Assembly: GCA_030268105.1 (NCBI GenBank)
Contig: BSDZ01000028.1
Span: forward strand, 124,001-188,000
Source: Volvox africanus
Taxonomy: Eukaryota; Chlorophyta; Chlorophyceae; Chlamydomonadales; Volvocaceae
Direction: 5' to 3'
Length of the DNA: 64,000 bases
This document shows positions 11,766 to 22,113 of this stretch, piece after piece. Positions within the stretch are counted from its first letter, which is position 1; every line of letters starts with the position of its first letter. Made by a program: the position numbers and the translations under genes. The notes under the pieces are model-generated. The model was not told the DNA's origin. It searched no databases and saw only the letters and a program-made list of their open reading frames with translations.

Positions 11766-14700
11766 TCAGCTGTCCTCCGTCTTCACTGTGGCTGCCCAGT
11801 AGCCGGCCAATAGGCTTCCCACTGTCGCATGTGTGCAAGCCGACAGCACGCACGGCGCCACCACCACCGGGTCAGCCGCGAAATGGACCTTGGCTAGCAC
11901 CGCCGCCAGCGCGGAGCTCTGCATTCCCACCTCGATGGAGTTGGTGCGAGCGATGCGGTCCGAGAGCCCCAGCGCCTTTGACAGCGCATAACCTAGGAAG
12001 AAGCCGGTGGAGTGCAGGCCGAAGACGGCGGCCACGATGATGGCGCCCGAAGAGGCCACCACCGCCACGTTAGCAGCGATCATGGAGCCTATATTATGGG
12101 CGGGTTTGGGGGGTGAGTCGAATAAAACGAATCCTGGCGCTGATACTGGAGAAAAGAGGACCAATCGTGAGGGGCGGGTTGCGTGTGACCCGGGTATAAG
12201 CGAAACATTGTGACCCCATTCTTGTGCTCCCTTCCCAGCCAGTATGTTTATGCATCCATGGCGCTTGTCTCCATGCAATACCTCTACCTGTCACCACGAC
12301 TTCGCTCGTCGCATAAACCTGTCTCGTGTATCTGCGGACATCTCAGCTAGTTGATCTGCATACCATGACGACAGGGCCACCTTCCTTCCCTTCCACCCAC
12401 GCACAGCGTAGTGCGTAGTGGAAGGTTTCTGGTGCCGGGTTCGTTGTTTTCCTCTGATATCCGTGTAAACCTGTGACCGGATTCGTGCGAAATTATTCCT
12501 TACCACCCGCAGCACTCTCCCCCACACACATACCGCACTCACCCACTATGAAGAACACCACCACGGTCGCTAGGAAGGGAGTGTAGAGCTTCACACGCGC
12601 TACAGCAGCGGGAAAGAACTGGTTTATCGCGGTTCCCGCCAGAACTGGCGCCAACACCAGCTGAAGCACGGATAAAAACATGGCTCGTGGATCCACGGGC
12701 ACCAGCGTGCTACAGAGAAGTAGAAACGTGAAGTCTGAGAGTGAGAGGTGATGAGTGCAAAGATTCAAATTGAAATCTAAGAGCCTTGAAAGGATTGTAA
12801 GGCAAAAGGCAAGGTGGGCAGGAATCTTCGGAAATGGGAAGAGGGCGAACAATATCATCGGCGGAACCAGTGAACCATATCTGAACCTGGTGAGTTGGCG
12901 CCCCTACCCCTACCCCCCCCTTACCCCTACCACTACCCCCCCCCTTATCCCCCCCCTACCCCTACCCCCCCTACTTACCCCTACCGCCCTTACCCCTACC
13001 TGTACCCTTATCCTTACCGGGGACACCGACTAGAAGCCGCCATAAGCACAACGCAGGGCGCAATAATTGAGCAACAACTAATTGAGCCCCCCCCCCGGGG
13101 CAGCTTGGTGTTTAATTGAGGGGAGGGATTCGAAGGGACAGAGACAGTGTGTGGAGGCTGCTGGAGGCGGAGACCCGCTAGCCCCAAGGGTTGTCTTCCC
13201 CATCTAGTTTGATTCTGCCCTCCACCTCCCCCCGCAACCCCAGTGGGCTGCCCATCTCCGTGCGCATCGCGTTTCACGTGCTGGCGCAGCGAACGTACCC
13301 GACTAAAAGCGAGGTCAGGAGCGGCGTGGTAGCGATAGCCATGAGAGTCGAGGCGGTCGTCATCATTATGGACAGCGGCATGTCGCCCTTGGCGATATAG
13401 GCCTGCGTCGTACGCAAGTTAATTGGACGCGAGAGTAAATGCATGCCGCCGACGGACTCGCGATTGCGGGGAAGTGGTTCTGGCGGGGAAGTGCACTAGT
13501 TCAGAGGTACAACATGTTCAGGGGATTGGTTCTGCCATGCAGCATGTTGTGTACGACAAGGTCAGTGCCAGCAACAAGTTATGTGAAAACACAGTAAGTT
13601 CGGTGTCCCGGTTTCATAAAGGCACAGACGAGGCTAAGCAGATGTAGATACAAATCAGACAAGCCAAAATTCACTGTGTTCCCTATCCTCTTTTTTCACG
13701 TCCCGCACCGTACCACAATGTTGGATGCCGTACCGCCCGGCATGCAGGACACCAGCGCCACGCCAACCGCCAGGCCCGGCGCCAGACCGGGTTGAGATGT
13801 AAGGTAACGCGAAATGAAGTACCCAAAGATCGGCAGGATCGTGTACTGTATGGACACACCCGTACAGTACGAGCAGTCTGTTATTTATCGTACATCATAA
13901 GGAAATAAGGCTACGGGCGGCCGCGAAAGTGCATATTCGATTGGGCTAGGAGTTGGGGAATGGAGGCTCGGGGTTGCTGGGGGGTTCTTTATTGGACGCG
14001 AGATGCCCTCCCCGGCGGTTTCAGCTCGCTAGGCTCACCCCGCTAATAAGGCCCATGCAACTAAAAAGGGACGAGCACTGTACCACCTCTGACGCCTCAC
14101 ACATACCGTACACACATACACATCCCACACACCTGCAGCACCATCCCCAGCAGCAGCAGCTGGGGTTGCTTCGTGAACACCGAGATGATCTCTTTAAAGG
14201 TGAGCGTAAGGCCCATACCGGCCTGCCACAAGACGGGAGCGGTAATAGCATTGGGACCTTAAGAGAGGCGGTCGGACGTGGCGTGTGCGGAGGGAGGGCG
14301 GGGGAAGGGCGGGAAGACGAATCAACGGGAAGCAGCAAGAACTTGTCGACTCGAAAGACGATTCGCAGCTTTTCCCTTACTGGTGCTGGTTCGACAGGGG
14401 CTCAGGGCACTTGTTTACGACAACCGCGGCCTTCCGAGTGTTGTACTGCTCGGGTTTTGAGCTGCTTGGGTGGTGTCCTGCTGGTTGCATTCCCAACCGC
14501 TTCCCTCCAACGATGAAACTCCACTGGCTATCCCAATCGCTGCCCATATCTTAATCTTACCATGACGAACATGAGGCCGTACGTCACGCAGGTGTTGTCA
14601 AACCACAGGTAGAGGTGGGGTGCGTGGAAGGCCGAGACAGCGGCCAGAATGACCCAGATGGGAAAGAGACGTGTAAAGCCAGCGCAGAACGACGCGGCCT

Positions 14701-15034
14701 GCTCCTCCAGGGAGGACAAAACCACGGGCGCATTGCCGCCGTCGTCGCCTCCGTTGGAAGAAACTGCACCGCCGCTGGATGCAGAAGAAGCACAGGCTAC
14801 GTCGCGAGCAAGGGCTCCAGGAGCTCCCGCGTCGGGCCGTTTTTCCTTACTGATTGTTGCAGGCGTGCCATGCGCCAGAGGAAGTTTGGCAGGAGCAGTT
14901 GTGAACCTCTTCGTGCCCCTGGGCTGGCCTGCGGTGTAAAATGCTTTGACGAGCGCTGGGCAGCCTGTTGGGTTGTGAGTGGCGGAGAGTGAACAGGCCA
15001 CCCTTGACCTGCGGGCAGTGGTTGTGAATCGCAA
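11766..15034 (-). CDS. BASS-family sodium-dependent transporter, probably plastid envelope
   Basis: Six exons (15034-14561, 14222-14133, 13845-13714, 13402-13299, 12709-12543, 12088-11766) join in frame, about 429 residues from the first usable codon. The bile acid:sodium symporter family includes plant plastid BASS carriers for small organic anions. Diagnostic segments are GMGLTLTFKEI, SCMPGGTASNIV, MTTASTLMAIATTPLLTSLL, VPVDPRAMFLSVLQLVLAP, GFFLGYALSKALGL, RTNSIEVGMQSSALAAVLA and a final CTHATVGSLLAGYW, spread over several hydrophobic helices. The N-terminal 100 residues are Ser/Arg/Ala-rich and transit-peptide-like. The 5' end is incomplete: the first exon frame opens at a TTG and contains no suitable ATG, so an upstream exon is missing from this model. 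Substrate cannot be told from sequence. Confidence 0.88.
12893..13020. repeat. C-rich CCCCTA/CCCTTA tract in BASS intron 4
   Basis: Irregular repeats of CCCCTA, CCCTTA and TACCCC with poly-C runs. It resembles degenerate telomere-type sequence, but no exact telomere unit array is present. Confidence 0.75.
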
Positions 15035-17855
15035 CGGTTGTCGTTGTAGATCTAGTTAGGCGTCGAGGAGAAGATGACTGTTAGGAATAAGTATCGACAA
15101 CTGTCGAGAAGCTTCCGTGATGGGAATGGTGGAGCAAGCTCGGCTGGACCTGGTCGGACCTCTCATCCACCAACTGGGGGGATATCGACCCCGGCTCCGT
15201 GCGTGAATTTGAAATTAAATTAATTCCTGAACTTTGGAATTGTTTCCATACCTTATGTTTCCACACTGGGGCGGTAGGCTGGCGGCCCGCATTGTCACGG
15301 GAAAGTTCGGTTGTAAATGGTTATTGGCACAGATTTGCAGATATGTTCACCGACAAACGAATTCAATTCCGTGCGATGAATCTAGCTGGTTGATTACGAT
15401 CATGAATTCTTTCCGGAGGCCATGGTCTGCTGTTTCGGAGCGAAAAGCAGGCTCGTAGGCCTTCAGCCAAGGAAATATGGGAGTAGGCATCGAAGACGAA
15501 ACATACAAGATGGATCTCACTGCGCCGCGGTCCTCGGACATCGTTGCCGGTATGTACCGATATAAAAATATCGAGTTGAGAAGTGTGATGAGTCGGAAGA
15601 GTGAGAATGTGGTGGTCGAGCCATGCATTTTACCCCGTTTCAGGACCAAAGAGGATTAAGTACAAAGATTGCATGGTGAACGTACTGCGAATATGACTCT
15701 GTGGCCACCATATGTTGCGACGTGTAATACACGAGATGTACTTGCAAGCGCCGCGTTGTGCTGGACGTGACCATCATGCCTCACTGTCGAGAAAAGTATG
15801 TATACAATGTTGAGGATAATGGTGCCGAAAACATGCCTGGTAGACTAAAAGCAACTCGCTTGGGCAGTACTGAAATAGCTGAATGCGGCGGTGAAGCGTA
15901 ACCCGAAATTTCAAACAGCTGAAAGACACAATTGCGGTCGCAACAATACAACAGCTTACAGATCCGGATAAAACTTGAATTGCCGATAACAAATTCGCAC
16001 TTCGTTAGCCAGAAGGCAGCAGGACTTTGTCAGGTCACCGTAAGTCGTACTGTTCTCATCGGCCACTCAGCCGCCGCTCGGCTCATCGCTCAATACAAGA
16101 CAGCACAGTTTATATACAGTATTATGTTATCTAAAATCGCTGCATGCGTGACTTCATCCACCCCCACTTATTAAGCGGTTAACCACTGCCTAACCATATG
16201 GGGTATTTTGGTTATATCGTTTCGGTTAGTGGTGAGTTGTGCCCGTCGGTGGCTGGGTTGAAGAGACATATGGGCCTGTTACCGCTATAAACATCCATGC
16301 CACGATAGTTTTGATGATTTACCTGAGACATGGCCGCTTTGGTGATGCGATTCACGTGTCAGTGTACGACTAACTGAACATGTCGTTAACGTGTGGCGTG
16401 TAGGCCCAACTAACTGTAGTAAAAATAATGGCAGCTTTACCCGTCATTTGGTCATCATCTAAGGATTACATGTTGTAAGTGTGTGAGGCGGGGGTGGGGT
16501 GAGAGGGAAGCGGCGGGAAAGAAGGGGGTGGGTCTGGTATCACGGTGAGGGACTCTGGTGTAGTGTGTAACCAGCACGCCCTGGTTTGGGCCCTCGTACC
16601 CTACCGGTTGTCGTTAGTTCGTTACCACATTGGTCTCCAGTGAGGGCTTATGGGGATTCTGGGGAAGAGAGGCCAGGCTGGCAGCTGTTTTCAAAGTTAA
16701 GGATGACGGGATTTCGGGGGAATAGCCGGGCTGCCAGCTGTCTATGTACGAAAAAGGTAAGGATCTCTGGGGACTCGCTGTGTGCGAGTGGCTGGAGAGA
16801 CGACAGTCTTCGTGTAACCATCATGGCCCCTGCTGCTGGTTTCGGGGCTTGATATCGTATCTTAGGTCGCTCGTTGCACTCCAGATGAGCGAGGATGTGA
16901 CTCTGGGAATTTTCGATGTAGTGACCCAGGCGTCAGCAGTTTCTGAGGTTTGAGAAAGAGGACTCTGGGGACCCTAGGGAAACTTCCAGGCGGCAGCAGC
17001 CTATAAGGGAGAACAAAAGGGTGGGATCTTTGGGGTTTCTGATGGCGGCGTGGGCAGAGTCGTGGCAGCAGTGTCATGCACCGATGACGGCGTGACAATT
17101 CTGGTTACAGAGCGGTTAGGAAACGACAGTTCCGACAGCTGCTGATTCGCATGAATGACAGTTGGTCGTTGCTGGATCCAAGAGCCGTACGTTTCAGTGA
17201 TCTCTTGCTGTTACCTAAGGCGAAGACTTCCCGTTGGAGGCGCTTCGCCTGGTCACAATATAGACTGTTCGGAATTGAGCCATTGTAACAATAATATACA
17301 GACTCTTACAGGAGTTCACATTCCGCACGTCTGCCCAGGCCGCCAATAGATCAGCCTAATAAAGGCACTATCAGGACTGATCACCCTGACTAGCTGCCAA
17401 TAGAACTCCGCGACGGAGCTTGGAGGAGTAGGTGACTGCGCGGCGCGACGCCCCATCACCGACAGAGCTAGGAACAGGTAGTGCAGTCTCGCCTCAGGGC
17501 CGGGCTGTGAGGCCAGTGTCTAGTGTAGTTGCCCGAGCTACAGCTAGCACACTGCTGCGCCAGCCTCACATACTCCCACTACCAGGCGAAGCCAAGCCAT
17601 CGTGTCCTCACGCGAACGGGCTCGGGCTTCAGGCGTTTGTGTGGAGCTGCAGATCTACACATTCCGCTTCTTTCTTCGGACAGCATCTACACCGCGACGG
17701 TAGGAGCGCGTGACGCCTCCGGGTGCTTCCGATATCAAGGGACTTGGCCAGTCTCATCGCCGCGACGGCAAGCGCGCCTCTACGGTGTCGCTACCCTTGG
17801 GTCATCATCCCGAGGAATTTTTTTCTTCAACACCTAGTAACGAAGTTCTCCGCAC
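15035..17855. other. Gene-poor stretch upstream of the Gag-like ORF
   Basis: No gene recognised. It must hold the unresolved 5' exon and promoter of the minus-strand BASS gene at its left side and may hold the leader of the Gag-like element at its right side. A degenerate repeat block lies at about 16640-17070. Confidence 0.5.
16640..17070. repeat. Degenerate tandem repeat block with CTGGGGAC/CAGCTG motifs
   Basis: Related phrases recur: (C)TCTGGGGA, GCTGGCAGCTG or GCTGCCAGCTG, AAGGTAAGGATCTCTGG and AAAGTTAAGGATGACGGG, then GGACTCTGGGGACCC and CCAGGCGGCAGCAG. Spacing of the best pair (near 16672 and 16732) is about 60 bp. Similarity was judged by eye and the edges are approximate. Confidence 0.5.
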
Positions 17856-20800
17856 ATGGACACGAGACCGACATCTGCGCGGACGAGTGAGGACGGTTTC
17901 GGCTCCGCACGCATGGAGCGTGAGCCATCACCCACGGACCCACGACAGTGGCGTCTCACACAAGGACACTGGCGCAGCAACGCCCTAGCCGCCGGGGCCC
18001 GTCTGGAAGCCGGCCGCTACACTCCCCGCGGGACGGCATCAACCGGAGCCCCAACAGCCTCGGGGGGATCCATCTCTTTTCGGCGCCCTGGCTCTGACAC
18101 GGAGGCCTCGCCCAGCCCACGCCTGGACGGCTCGCCGGCGCGCCTTTTCCTCTCGGGGCTGCGGGGAGCTGGCATCCCCGGTAGCCGCGCCCCTTCCTCG
18201 GGCAGATCCGTCTCTCCCGTGCTCTCCGAAGGTGGGTGGCGAGGCGTGTCTGCAAGCGCTGGTCGGGATGCTCGCTCTGGGCCCCAGGGGCCACCTTCCC
18301 CCCCCAGGGCGGGCGACCGCGCCGTCGCCGCGGGCGGTCATGGCAGCGGTGGCGGTGACGGCGCAGAAGCAGCGCTCGGCGGCGCGGCAACTGGCGCCCC
18401 AGCGGCCATGGGCCCGCACTTGCCTGCGGCTGCAGACCCCGACACGCCTGCGGCCGCTACACCAGCGGCCACTGCGCCGGCTACGGCACACGAGCATACG
18501 CGGCCGTCTCACCCAGGCGGCGGCGATGCCAGGAGCCCACGCGGCGCTGACGCCCCAAGCTGGGACCCATGGGGCGGTTTCTGGGGTGCTCCCCCTGCGG
18601 AGCACCCCGCCTGGGACCATGATGGACACCGAGGCCGCCGTTTTGTACCATCGGGCGGTGGAGATGATGGAGTGCTGACGCCCGCCACTGAGTATCATTC
18701 CGCGTTGGGGGATGGACCGGGAGGGTCTGGGCCACCAACGCGCTCACTTAGGCGGGGTGTGCGAACTGAGGGGGTCCTATCAGGGAGGCAAGGCTTAGGG
18801 GGTGCTTCGCAGATGGGAGCTGTCCCACTGCCAGCCGAGGCGGATCAGCGGCAGCCTAGGGCGCCAGCACCACTTGAGGCCCCGTGCTGGGAATCAATGC
18901 ACTTCACCACTGACGCATTTGCCCCGCCAGACCCGCTTCCGCCCCCTGTGCTTTGGTCGCTCGCACAAGTGGACTATGTCGCGATGGCTGTAGAGCGCCG
19001 GTACTCCCTCCGCGGCATACTAGCGCACTCTCTCCTGTCTCAGATAGGGGAGACACCAGACTCGGGCACGCTGCGGTGCGCTCCCGGCAGCTCCGACGCA
19101 GACCCGCCTGTCTGGACCGCAACCCATCTCATGTCGTTCCTCCCCGCCGTTGCCCGCTTTCTTGGCTGCCCCGTGCAGATGGTCCGCTGGGAGGAGCTTT
19201 ATGCGAGCCTGGAGGACAGGCTGCAGCCGCGCCCGCCGCCTGCCCCGCTGCAGCCCGGCAGGCCGCCGCTGCAGCCGCGACCGCCCCGCTACCCGGCTCC
19301 TGCACCCCCCTCAGCGGGTCCGGCGGCGGTTGCTCCTGCCGCATCGGTGGCCTCCGCCTCATATGCCCCGGGCACGCCCCCGCCCGATCCTCCTCAGCCT
19401 CCACGCGGGCCGCCTGGGTACCCGCCGGGCGAGCCACCTGCTCCGCTTCCGCCCCACTCCACTCCACCACCTCCGATCCACCCGGCTCTGGGCTCGCCTG
19501 ATGAGTGCTCCGCGCCCCATGCCACTGACGTCGTGAACCTTGTGGGCGACCTGCAGCCCCGCCAGCCCGGCTGCATCGTGGCGCCCATCTCGCCACACTG
19601 GATACCTATGAAGGGCGCTAGGGACTACGCACGGGCCTACGATGGGGCATCCGATGGTTTCACGGCCTTTAAGTCCCATGCGCTGAGCTATGCTGAATGC
19701 GCCCTGTACCCGCTAATCCACGAAAAGCGACAGGGTGCTGACTACTCGGAGGTCCTGCGCAAGTTGGTCTCTGACTTTCTTCCTGTCAACACGCCCCTCC
19801 GGAGCACATACACTCCTGAGGAGCTGGGTCGCGTGGTGGATCGTCACTACGCGCACTACATCGCACATGGTGGGGTGCATGCGGAGTACCGGGGGCAGCG
19901 GGCTGCTGGAGGCGGCCAGGACCTCATCGCGTTCTGGCTAAAGGAGGTGCAGGCGCGTGTTCTCCCGAATGCGCAACGCCTGCAAAAGGACTTCGACCAG
20001 TGGGCCTACCCCACCGGCGTGGAGCCCAACCTTGCGGTCCAGGGCTTCAATAACAAGTTTGACCAGCTGGACGCCCAGCTGTACCCGGAGGTCCGCAAGG
20101 CCCAACGGTTCTTCGACGCTGCGATTGCAGCACTTGCGGGGCATGACTTCCTGGTCCGGCGCAAGGAGGACATTCTCGCGGAGGACAAATGGAATGCGCT
20201 GACGATGGAGCAAGCTCTGCGGTTCCTAAACGCCATGGTCAACGCCAAGGGTTCCGAGGGCCTGCTGCCACGCAGCACAGGCGGCACTGGCGGCGGGGGA
20301 TCGTGGGGAAATGCTGGCGGTGGAGCTGCCAGCAGTGCTGGTGGCACCACCGCCGGTGGCAGTGGCGGCGGTGGCGGCAGTCGCAACAAGATCATCACGG
20401 TGCCTGCGCACGTGCTAGCGCCCGCCAAGGGCAAGGGTGGAAAAGCAGGCGGTGGCGGCGGCAGCCCTCCCACCCCACCTGAGGGGAGCGGTGTCAGCAC
20501 CGAGGCTGCCGCCAAAGCCGACTTGGTCTGCCGTGAAGGTCAGTGGCAGGCACATCAGCACAAGACTTGTAGGTTGCATGTCCTCGCACGGACGCCGCAC
20601 ACCCAGGCGGCGTGCAAGGTCTCGGCATCACGGATCTCTACAGACCCCCAGGGGTTGTTCCGTGATATGTGCCGCAAGTTACAGGAGGCGCAGCAGGCGG
20701 GACAGGTGCCGCGGGATCTCTCTGGCAGCGTCATGCAGGCGCAGCAGTTCTTGGCTAGGGCGGCGGCGCCCTCCATGACAGTCACGATTGAACAGGCGCA

Positions 20801-21200
20801 GCTCCAGCGCATTGAGGACACACTCCAGAGCGTCCTCGCCATGCAGCAGCTCCCATCCTCGGCCGTCTCAGAGGTCGCCGCGCCCGTGCAACCCGCAGCC
20901 CTGGCTTGGCGCCCCCCTGCGCCACCTGTCCCTCTGGCCGCCCCCTCCATCGCCCCCTCACACGTCACGGCCACCGGGGTCCATGCCGGCCCGCCAGCCG
21001 CTGTCTACCGGCCCACACACACACCAGTACAGTCACCACTGATGCCGCCTCCACCCCCACACACGCACCCGCCCTGGCAACCGGGCACTTGGCCACTCAA
21101 TGCCGTCGCCCCTGCCGGCTCCTCTGCGCCTGGCGACGCTGCAGTGATGCCCTCCCCGCTCGTAGAGAGGGAGGATGGACTCTGGGGGCTCCAGGCTTAG
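17856..21200 (+). CDS. Gag-like protein of a putative retroelement, no pol found
   Basis: A single 1114-residue open frame from ATG 17856 without introns, unlike its neighbours. Residues 1-560 are Pro/Gly/Ala-rich low complexity. About 573-805 is a compact, probably helical region (from VAPISPHWIPMKGARDY through EKRQGADYSEVLRKL, NTPLRSTYTPEELGRVVD, HDFLVRRKEDILAEDKW to LRFLNAMVNAKG) that resembles, from memory, Gag-type ORFs of algal LTR or DIRS elements. A Gly-rich spacer follows, then a Cys/His cluster at about 891-920 with C-x8-H-x-H-x2-C spacing that is not a classical zinc knuckle, and a short helix (QLQRIEDTLQSVLAMQQL). No protease, reverse transcriptase, integrase or recombinase follows within the 900 bp before the next gene, and I could not find flanking long repeats. 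It may be a truncated element or a domesticated gene. Confidence 0.6.
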   Translation: MDTRPTSARTSEDGFGSARMEREPSPTDPRQWRLTQGHWRSNALAAGARLEAGRYTPRGTASTGAPTASGGSISFRRPGSDTEASPSPRLDGSPARLFLSGLRGAGIPGSRAPSSGRSVSPVLSEGGWRGVSASAGRDARSGPQGPPSPPRAGDRAVAAGGHGSGGGDGAEAALGGAATGAPAAMGPHLPAAADPDTPAAATPAATAPATAHEHTRPSHPGGGDARSPRGADAPSWDPWGGFWGAPPAEHPAWDHDGHRGRRFVPSGGGDDGVLTPATEYHSALGDGPGGSGPPTRSLRRGVRTEGVLSGRQGLGGASQMGAVPLPAEADQRQPRAPAPLEAPCWESMHFTTDAFAPPDPLPPPVLWSLAQVDYVAMAVERRYSLRGILAHSLLSQIGETPDSGTLRCAPGSSDADPPVWTATHLMSFLPAVARFLGCPVQMVRWEELYASLEDRLQPRPPPAPLQPGRPPLQPRPPRYPAPAPPSAGPAAVAPAASVASASYAPGTPPPDPPQPPRGPPGYPPGEPPAPLPPHSTPPPPIHPALGSPDECSAPHATDVVNLVGDLQPRQPGCIVAPISPHWIPMKGARDYARAYDGASDGFTAFKSHALSYAECALYPLIHEKRQGADYSEVLRKLVSDFLPVNTPLRSTYTPEELGRVVDRHYAHYIAHGGVHAEYRGQRAAGGGQDLIAFWLKEVQARVLPNAQRLQKDFDQWAYPTGVEPNLAVQGFNNKFDQLDAQLYPEVRKAQRFFDAAIAALAGHDFLVRRKEDILAEDKWNALTMEQALRFLNAMVNAKGSEGLLPRSTGGTGGGGSWGNAGGGAASSAGGTTAGGSGGGGGSRNKIITVPAHVLAPAKGKGGKAGGGGGSPPTPPEGSGVSTEAAAKADLVCREGQWQAHQHKTCRLHVLARTPHTQAACKVSASRISTDPQGLFRDMCRKLQEAQQAGQVPRDLSGSVMQAQQFLARAAAPSMTVTIEQAQLQRIEDTLQSVLAMQQLPSSAVSEVAAPVQPAALAWRPPAPPVPLAAPSIAPSHVTATGVHAGPPAAVYRPTHTPVQSPLMPPPPPHTHPPWQPGTWPLNAVAPAGSSAPGDAAVMPSPLVEREDGLWGLQA

Positions 21201-22113
21201 TCAGGAAGTAAAGTCAACGGTGTCTGGGGGACAAAGCACTCACGATGTAATGCCCTTAAACAAGAGCCCATTGGAGCAAGGGCAATCCCAGCAGCGGATA
21301 GCCCATGACATGGTGAAGCAGCAAGGCACGCCTCACCAAGTAGGAAGATTTGATGCTCCTGAGTGCATGGCAGATGATCTAACCCACAGCAGTCCACGCT
21401 AATGCTTGTGACGTTTAATGGCGGCGAAATAACATCCCAGCCCATGCTAAGCGTGCTCCGTACGCATGCAGCATGTTAGTGTTATGGTGATACCTGAAAG
21501 CACAATCGGTTTCTGTTGCTATCCGTAACCAGTTGCGGTCAACTTTGTTTAAGTAGTTGCCCTGGAAAGACAGTATAGCATAATTTTCGAAGGTGTTTGC
21601 CTACCTCATCTTAGCTGGCGAGCTTACGGCAGGCAGACATCACGAACAGAAACGTTCACTGCCGAATTATGTATGGCGATAAATATGAGAGAATACAGCA
21701 TGATTTTACATAGTACTGTTAGGTAGATCACCTGATAGACTATCACTTCAGGTCACAATTCGCTGTCTCGGAGCGTCTGACAGGTTCACAGGACATGCCC
21801 TCCGAGCCATGGCCCGAATGAAGGAAGCTTTAAGCAACACTTTCGTATACGAAACCACGCAATTTGGCTGCATCGGTACACTTTCATGCATAACGGTTAT
21901 ATGCCAAGCTGTAAACTTATTGCAACGCATGGATTGGCTTGGAATTTGTATAGGAATTATGGCTGAAGCTTTGCCTTGTCAGATAAGTTTTGCAGTACGC
22001 GACGTAGCCATCCTTTAATACTGAGCTTCTAATTCGTCAGCAGTAGGGCATCTTGGAACACGGACTCAATACTCGTTGTATAAGGTAGATTATTATTTTC
22101 CTTGTAAGAAATA
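21201..22113. other. Intergenic stretch between Gag-like ORF and UGDH-like gene
   Basis: No gene or terminal repeat recognised. The right part is AT-richer and presumably contains the promoter of the following plus-strand gene. Confidence 0.5.

Noticed and set aside
20528..20617. CCHC zinc knuckle in the Gag-like ORF
   Set aside because: Cys and His residues cluster here, but the spacing does not fit C-x2-C-x4-H-x4-C, so no zinc knuckle is claimed.
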